Positions 9,167 through 15,218 of a DNA stretch of 15,218 nucleotides are shown here, in pieces. Origin of the DNA: Asterionellopsis glacialis. Taxonomy: Eukaryota > Bacillariophyta > Plagiogrammaphyceae > Rhaphoneidales > Asterionellopsidaceae. Under the pieces are notes generated by a model. That model had not been told where the DNA came from. It did not search any database and saw only the letters and a program-made list of their open reading frames with translations. The position numbers and the translations under genes are program-made. How positions within the stretch are numbered: position 1 is the first letter of the stretch; every line of letters begins with the position of its first letter. The DNA is taken from the NCBI GenBank assembly GCA_014885115.2, contig WKLE02001658.1, positions 15,999-31,216 on the forward strand, given 5' to 3'.

Positions 9167-12100
9167 ATGACGGAAAGATCGCCGAATCTTGGCCTCCAGC
9201 AGCGCAGAGGCCGTCCTACGGCTGTACCTGTAACTACTATGGAAGAAATCGATGAACCAAGGCTCCAGCAGTCAAAGAAGAAGTCATCATCACATAGCGA
9301 CAACGATGGTCACGTACTAATTCCACTTCGACAACGGTCTATTTTGACCCGATATGACGTTGGTCCGTACATAATTCTTTACGGCCTTTTGGTTTGTCTT
9401 GATAATATTGAAAACAAAAGTCTGTCGTGGATCCAATCTATTGCATTCCCTATTGCAATGATTAGTCATCTAGCACTGGTACTTTCTCAACAATGGAGAG
9501 TCACAATGCGTCGGTTTGTAGGTTACGCCACCGAAAAGAACGATTCATCTGGACAGAATTGGACTCATTGTTGGGTACAAGCACCCGCCACGGAAAGTCT
9601 CCACCAAGATTCCGAAATTGTTCCAATTTCTTTGCTAAATGATGTAGTGGTCGTCAACTTTCGTGATGTGATTTTTAGAGCTGCTCTGAAGGAGGGAGCG
9701 GATGCAATGGATACTCTTTTTTGGAAGAAAGATGTACGACCCAAAAATTCAAAGCCTTTCATTCCGAAGTTTCAGCGTTTAAAGTATCCCGTTGATTTAC
9801 CACTTGGCTTTTATAAGACATGGAAAGGTCACGAGACCATTGACAGTATCATGCTCAGCCAAATAGTTTATGGAGAGAACTCCACTCGTGGTAAGTAATC
9901 CTTGTGGAAACCACCAGCACATTACACCGTTCCGCGTGATACTTCTTTTGTTTTTAGGACACCACCCCTCACGGTTCCAATCTGTGTCATTAATCTCTCT
10001 CTCTCTATCTATCTCTCTAGTTGAGCTACCCCCGTTCTTTGATCTACTCGGACAACAGCTCTTGGCACCGTTTTTCCTCTTTCAGCTCTTTTGTGTTTTC
10101 CTGTGGAGTTTAGATGAGTATTGGTACTATGCAATCTTTACTTTATTTTCACTGGTTATGTTTGAGTGCACTGTTGCCTTCAATAGGCTCAAATCACTAC
10201 AGAGACTCCGTGGTACACTTCGGCACCCTTATCCCGCGTACGTGTTTCGACATAATCTATGGATTGCAGTAAAAACTGATGAGTTAGTACCCGGAGACAT
10301 CGTTAGTTTGTCGGAACAACCATTTTCACCTCATCAGCACAAACAAGAAAAACACGTCCCTGCCGATATTCTTCTACTGGATGGTAATGCAGTTGTGGAT
10401 GAAGCCCTTTTAACAGGAGAATCTACACCACAGCTCAAAGGACCTCTCGACACATCTTCCTCGGCTTCCGCAGATCTATCGAATCTTGATGTTGGTGATT
10501 CACAACATAAGCAATCCGTATTATTCGGTGGGACAGTATTGGTCAGCCACAATAATGACAACACGAATAGCTTACATGGCATGCCACCACCACCAGACCG
10601 TGGTATTGTTGGATTTGTTCTACGAACTGGCTTTGAAACTGCCCAGGGATCGTTATTGCGTACCATGGCCCACAGCTCGAGTCAAACAGTGGATGGCATT
10701 CACACACGCGATACCTTTGTCTTTGTGTTATTGCTACTACTTTGTGCAGTTGCTAGTGCAGGAATGGTTTTGTTGGAAGGATGGTACGATGATACTCGCA
10801 ACAGGTTTCGTCTTATGGTGCATGTTATCATTATCGTAACATCAGTTGTTCCTCCTGAACTTCCCATGGAATTGAGCTTGGCTGTCACCAATAGTGTGGC
10901 AGATCTAATGAAGCGGTGCCATGTGTTTTGTACGGAGCCGTTCCGTATTCCCTGGGCTGGACGTGTAGATGTATGCTGTTTTGACAAAACCGGGACCCTC
11001 ACAAGTGACGAAATGAAACTTCGTGGTGTTAGACTCGCGTCGTCCGACGAGTTGATGCATCCTTCATCGGAGGAAGAACAATTACCGTGGCCCGTTTTAC
11101 GAGTAATGGCAGCCTGCCACTCATTAGCCTTAGGCGGGAGGGCACAAGACGGTGGAGTTGTCGGTGATCCCCTCGAACGTGCCGTCCTAAATGATGCTCC
11201 ATTTTTATTGCGACGAAATGATGTAGTCGCTGTAATTGGTAGTGAAGAACCTGAAAAGGAGATCGAAATTCACCACCGATTTGCATTTTCATCGCGCCTT
11301 AAACGCATGACTGTTCTAGTTACTGAGAGAGGCAGCGATGGGACTGTTTGGGCCTTGACGAAGGGAGCGCCAGAAACAATCAAAAATTTTTTGACACAGG
11401 AATCAACTCCCTCTAACTACGAGGAAATTTACACACATCACATGAGTAGAGGACAGCGTGTCTTGGCTATGGCTTATAGAGACCTCGGCAGAAAAAAGAC
11501 AGTGGCTTCCCTCAAAGAGCAGGGACGGGACTTTATTGAGCAAGGTTTGACCTTCGCAGGATTCCTAGTACTTGATTGTCCCCTCAAATCCGACTCAAAA
11601 TCTGTCATTACTGAACTTCGAAAGAGTGGTCACGACGTTGTCATGATTACAGGAGATGCGATTCTGACTGCAACGGAGGTTGCTCGTCAAGTGGGCATTA
11701 TTCGGGAGAAAAAATCTAATCCAGGATCTCATGTCATATACGAGTTAAGGGAGCGTCAAACCTCCGACTCTTCGGAAAGTGCTGATGATGAGATGTTGTC
11801 CAAGTTTGCCTTTTCACCGCTCGTCATAGAGACACAGTCCGCTGTAAAGACTCTTGGAGAAAGCATATCATTATCCCCTTCAAATATCAGACTTGTAAAG
11901 GAAATGGTATCAAAATCGAAAGCATCTGTGTGCGTGACTGGTGAGTCACTCACCAAAATTGCCGTTGCCGTTGTACAATATAATGTTGGCAAGGATTCAT
12001 GGGATGAATCAATGGTAAAAAGTGTGCTTCTGCACCCAAGTGCACAAGAGCTATTGAAAGACTTGGTTCCACTGATTTCAGTTTTCGCCCGGCATGCACC

Positions 12101-13289
12101 ACGACAGAAGGAAGCCGTAGTACACGCTTTCAATCTTGGTGGCTACCACACTCTGATGTGTGGCGACGGTACGAACGACGTCGGTGCACTCAAACGTGCA
12201 CACGTAGGGATTTCCATCATAAGTGCACCAGAACTGGAGGCGAAGCAAAGAAAGGCCAGCGCAAAAATGGCAAAACTGAAAGCAGAAGAGAAGCAAGAGA
12301 GGAAGAATAAAAATAAGAAGAGCAAAATTAAAAGTAGTGCCGACAAGAAGTCGCGGCAAAAGGCCCGGAACGCTGCTTTGCACGAGTCTTTAAGGCAAAT
12401 AAGGGAAGCACAGGAAGAACTAGATGGAGTTGAACTTGGTGACGCATCAGTTGCATCGCCGTTTACATCTCGAGCAATGAGTATCAAATGCTGCAAAGAC
12501 GTGCTACAACAAGGGCGTTGTACACTTGTAACTATGCTCACCATCTACAAAATATTAGGAGTGAGTTGTCTTGTCAATGCTCTCGTCTTGTCAAAATTAC
12601 ACTCATATGGTGTTAAACAAGGAGATCGGCAACTTACAGCTCTTGGGATGGCTGTTGCAGTTATGTTTTTGTTCGTGACTAGAGGCAAGCCGTTGCCCAC
12701 TCTATCGCCAGATCGACCACCATCATCAGTCCTGTGCATGCAAGCACTTCTCTCCATAGCTGGGCAATTCTTGGTTCACTTTGCTGCCATCATAATTGTC
12801 ACACATTCTTCGCTAGCTTATGTTGACCCTTGGGATCCCAGCATGATCCCTGATGGACCCTTCAACCCGAATGTTTTGAATACGTGCACGTTCCTTCTCA
12901 CTATTCTTGCAACAGTGAATACTTTCGTTGTGAATTATCCTGGAGAACCATTCATGGAAGGTCTGCGAGAAAACACACTGCTGATTAGAAGTGTTCAGAT
13001 TTGTTACGGTGCCTTGGTGATTTGTAGCTTGGAAATTTTTTGGCCACTCAATGATCTCTTACAACTGTCACCATTGCCAGATACGTCAGCCCTATCGAAT
13101 GAAGATGGTGCCTGGGTGCCACCAGCACTACAAGAAGGGGACATATTCGTTGGTATTGTACACGAATTTGGATTTCCAATCTCAATGTGTGCTCTCATGG
13201 TGGCAGATACCATTCTAGTATACATGATAGAAAAATCCATCGCAAGTCTCTTTAAAACTCGATCTTCAGACAAAATAAATCTGAAGTGA
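9167..13289 (+). CDS. P5A-type P-type ATPase (ATP13A1/Spf1 family), two exons
   Basis: ER-membrane transporter; the P5A family extracts mislocalised or misoriented transmembrane helices from the ER and supports protein and sterol homeostasis (established for Spf1/ATP13A1). Exons 9167-9890 and 10021-13289 give 1330 residues. ATG 9167 has a good context (CACC before it). Two P5A-specific N-terminal membrane segments lie near 64-80 and 90-107, and M1/M2 near 255-291. Motifs: actuator TGES 373-376, the P5A signature PPELP 519-523 in M4, phosphorylation loop DKTGT with Asp563, KGAPE 689-693, TGD 785-787, and hinge GDGTNDVGA 956-964. A lysine-rich insert (about 983-1026) interrupts the P domain where animal P5A also has a variable insert. 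Six more membrane segments fill about 1075-1319. All catalytic residues are intact. Only the choice of acceptor leaves the sequence in doubt, by 21 residues. Confidence 0.96.
9956..9957 (+). other. Alternative in-frame 3' splice site in the P5A intron
   Basis: TTCTTTTGTTTTTAG ends at 9957 and is a good acceptor 63 nt upstream of the preferred one. Because 63 is a multiple of three and the extra stretch has no stop, use of this site would add 21 residues rich in Ser, Leu and Ile just before M1. Confidence 0.5.
9994..10018 (+). repeat. TC-rich microsatellite forming the polypyrimidine tract
   Basis: A TC dinucleotide run interrupted by TATC units sits directly before the acceptor at 10019-10020. 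Its likely function is as the polypyrimidine tract; length variation could alter splice-site strength. Confidence 0.7.
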
Positions 13290-13637
13290 CCGCAGTGGAA
13301 TAATATTTCGAAACGAAGCAGATAGTTGAAGGTCCTAAAAACTTAAATATTAGTAAGCGATGCAAGTTACAATATTGACATCTTATTTTTTGGGGGTTAT
13401 GATACTTGAGGGCCATCTAAATTGCTTTACTAAATGACAAAATAACAGTCCAAGTCCATGTAAACAGATCACCCAACTACAAGATATCAAATCTCAAAGT
13501 TTATTGGTTGCCAGTGAAAGGCTTGACACGATACTGTCTGTAAACAGTTTTTAAAAATGTATTTGTGCACCCCGAAGTATTAACAAATTTGTTCGTATGC
13601 ATCGTCTTTTGTTTTCCAATCTACTGGTCACCTTTGC
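13290..13637. other. Convergent intergenic region between P5A ATPase and oxidase genes
   Basis: The 348-nt AT-rich gap should carry both 3' UTRs. No coding potential or RNA gene is evident. A minus-strand AATAAA lies at 13500-13505. A small inverted repeat (ACTGT/ACAGT, about 13532-13547) is too short to interpret. Confidence 0.6.
13500..13505 (-). terminator. Candidate poly(A) signal AATAAA for the oxidase gene
   Basis: The plus strand reads TTTATT, giving AATAAA on the minus strand about 130 nt downstream of the oxidase stop. Orientation and spacing are plausible; the hexamer alone is weak evidence. Confidence 0.35.
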
Positions 13638-14981
13638 TCAGATGCCAAATCTAGAAGGTGCAAGAAAGTCTATATCCCATTGATTGCCCTTGGTCTCTCC
13701 AAGAGCCATATCTGCCATGAGTTTCCCTAACGCTGGTGTCATTTTAAAGCCATGACCAGATAGTCCTGCAGCTGCATATGTACATTGATGTCCTAGGGGC
13801 TTTCCTAGTAGAAAGTGTTTATCAGGTGTCATTGTATAAAGACAAGCTTTAGCATCTTTCCATTGAAATAGTTGGTTGTTTTCACCACTACCACTAAAGT
13901 TAGTAGTAGGCTTGAGAAACGTATGCGCAGCCTCGTCAAGTTCTTTCCATTCTTTTGGAGTTACTGATATCATATTACTTTCATCGGGGTCTACCGGATC
14001 ATCCCTGCCGTGAAAAGCAACTTTGATAGTAGATTGATCCAATGTCGGATCCACCGGTATTCCATAAAAGTCCAACTTTAATTTAGGACTAGAAACATAC
14101 CATGTTGGCATATTTGGTGGATAATACGATTCCTTCTGAGGGTGTGATGAAACATTAATCCATCCTTGAATTTGTCTTGTCACTTGTAAATGCGATGCCC
14201 AAGAAGGGAGGAACGCTGAAGTCCAAGCTCCAGCAGTGATAATGACGTTACGAGTTTGAATCAGTTCAGTTTTGTTTGACCTGTCGTCAGTTGGGTCATC
14301 AATATTTTTCCGTTGGACTAGTATCTCAACATATGGATGGTCAATTGCATCGTCACCGGCAATTTCATTGACAGACAAGACCTTTGTTTCTTCCCAAATT
14401 GTAGCACCATTATCTTCGGCATCTTGTATGGCTGCTTTGACAGCCTTCTCAGGACGAACATATCCACTGGAGAATTCCAATAGCCCCGTCATGCTATTGT
14501 TGTTCTTACTTCTTCTGTCATCCATGTTGGCAAAATTAAATAAGTGTCCATACCGATGTTCCAATTCTGCATGTGTCAATCTTTCAACCGGAATATCATG
14601 TTGATGAGCTGATGCCATGCAAGATTCAATCAATAGAGGAGAAGGCTTATCTTCTTTGTTGTTTCCTACAGGAGTGTCCTCCATAATTAATGTTCCACAT
14701 TCTTCCACAATTTTTTGTCCTGAGGAATTTTGTAATTTGTAAAATTCGTTTGTTGAATATTTAATTAATGGTACGTATCCTTGATGTTCAAAATATGCAT
14801 GACGATATATCCGACTACCACCATGAGATGATCCAAAGGAATGTCCTCTTTGAAATCGTTCTATTCCCAACACCTTCGTAGTAGCAGTCGACGATGATAA
14901 CTTTTTGGACAAATTTCGAGCTAACGAACGAAGTGCAAATGATCCTACACCTCCTAAACCAAGGACTACACAATCCCACAT
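13638..14981 (-). CDS. FAD-dependent amine oxidase of the sarcosine/pipecolate/N-methyltryptophan oxidase family
   Basis: The 447-residue product belongs to the family that oxidises secondary amino acids such as sarcosine, L-pipecolate or N-methyl-tryptophan, consuming O2 and releasing H2O2. The N-terminal Rossmann motif GLGGVG is at 8-13. Comparison with bacterial monomeric sarcosine oxidase (recalled numbering) shows conserved His53 and Arg57 (its His45, Arg49), Lys320 (its Lys265, the O2-activating residue), His324, Cys380 (its Cys315, covalent FAD link), Tyr382 and Lys413 (its Lys348). The active site therefore looks complete. It is about 55 residues longer than typical members, with polar inserts near 100-115, 150-165 and 220-240. 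The frame is open upstream to 15050 but has no earlier ATG; ATG 14981 sits seven residues before the Rossmann motif, as expected. The C-terminus (SRFGI) is not a recognisable PTS1, and no clear transit peptide is seen. Substrate is undetermined. Confidence 0.9.
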   Translation of the reverse strand: MWDCVVLGLGGVGSFALRSLARNLSKKLSSSTATTKVLGIERFQRGHSFGSSHGGSRIYRHAYFEHQGYVPLIKYSTNEFYKLQNSSGQKIVEECGTLIMEDTPVGNNKEDKPSPLLIESCMASAHQHDIPVERLTHAELEHRYGHLFNFANMDDRRSKNNNSMTGLLEFSSGYVRPEKAVKAAIQDAEDNGATIWEETKVLSVNEIAGDDAIDHPYVEILVQRKNIDDPTDDRSNKTELIQTRNVIITAGAWTSAFLPSWASHLQVTRQIQGWINVSSHPQKESYYPPNMPTWYVSSPKLKLDFYGIPVDPTLDQSTIKVAFHGRDDPVDPDESNMISVTPKEWKELDEAAHTFLKPTTNFSGSGENNQLFQWKDAKACLYTMTPDKHFLLGKPLGHQCTYAAAGLSGHGFKMTPALGKLMADMALGETKGNQWDIDFLAPSRFGI

Positions 14982-15218
14982 CCTACTAGCTATAAAATTA
15001 TCAATCACCGCGTGTTGTATTGGCGATAGTGTATTCCACTCGCCACTCTTTTATCGTCGCAATAGATAGAAGAAAGCAACAGAACAAATAATTTTAAATA
15101 TCAATCTTCGAATTTTAGGAGACGACGAATCTCTCTAATTTGAATTGCTTCTAAAAAAAATTAATGCGTTCGAAACTCCCGCTGTACAGTTCAGTCAAGA
15201 TAAATGTTCAGACTTCTA
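14982..15218. other. Upstream region of the oxidase gene to the window edge
   Basis: No gene is recognised. The minus strand stays open without an ATG from 15050 into the oxidase frame. An AGTAG lies immediately before GATGTGG at the start codon, so a 5' exon outside the frame is conceivable but unsupported. AT-rich sequence fills the rest. Confidence 0.5.

Larger units (their letters stand above)
9891..10020 (+). other. P5A ATPase intron (130 nt, phase 1)
   Basis: Donor GTAAGT at 9891 and acceptor CTCTAG ending at 10020, behind a long pyrimidine tract. The split codon becomes GTT (Val) and yields GENSTR-V-ELPPFF, the spacing expected just before M1 in P5A proteins. Retention would stop translation two codons into the intron. 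Confidence 0.88.

Noticed and set aside
12143..12544. Minus-strand 133-codon hydrophobic frame inside the P5A gene
   Set aside because: It is the antisense reading of the lysine-rich insert, where Lys codons read as Phe/Leu, so the apparent membrane segment is an artefact.
14982..15050. N-terminal extension of the oxidase using a GTG at 15008
   Set aside because: There is no ATG in the extension, and eukaryotic initiation at ATG 14981 places the Rossmann motif at the normal distance.
1..15218. Prokaryote-style systems (CRISPR, phage, toxin-antitoxin, biosynthetic operon)
   Set aside because: Introns, eukaryote-specific protein families and independent gene orientations show this is ordinary nuclear DNA; no array, operon or mobile-element enzyme cassette is present.

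Overview
This window is nuclear DNA from a compact eukaryotic genome. Two genes (TBCD and the P5A ATPase) are interrupted by short spliceosomal introns of 85-130 nt whose donors all read GTAAG. Intergenic gaps are mostly 300-450 nt, and every recognisable protein is eukaryotic in type. A secreted kelch protein with a Pro/Ser/Thr 'PSMSPTA' stalk, together with the compact layout, suggests a diatom or another stramenopile. That placement is an inference from style, not proof.

Layout: (1) 15-1178 (+), proteasome ATPase RPT3/PSMC4, probably missing its extreme N-terminus at the window edge. (2) 1500-3047 (-), a secreted, probably surface-anchored kelch protein, convergent with RPT3, whose 3' end carries a 30-bp minisatellite. 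(3) 3048-4177, a 1.1-kb gap with short imperfect repeats and a weak trace of a decayed reverse-transcriptase-like reading frame. (4) 4178-8724 (-), tubulin-folding cofactor D (TBCD), rebuilt here as six exons and 1354 aa. (5) 8725-9166, an intergenic promoter region between divergent genes. (6) 9167-13289 (+), a P5A-type P-type ATPase (ATP13A1/Spf1 family), two exons, 1330 aa. (7) 13638-14981 (-), an FAD-dependent sarcosine/pipecolate-oxidase-family enzyme, convergent with the ATPase. (8) 14982-15218, upstream sequence with no gene I can support.

The genes do not form a pathway. Three are housekeeping quality-control or cytoskeleton factors (26S proteasome, tubulin folding, ER membrane-protein dislocation) and two are accessory (surface kelch protein, amine oxidase). 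I found no CRISPR array, phage, defence island or biosynthetic cluster. The items most worth a second look are the RPT3 C-terminus, where the HbYX-type tail is shifted by one residue, the pair of frame-compatible 3' splice sites in the P5A ATPase intron, the minisatellite-encoded stalk of the kelch protein, and the possible retroelement remnant downstream of TBCD.
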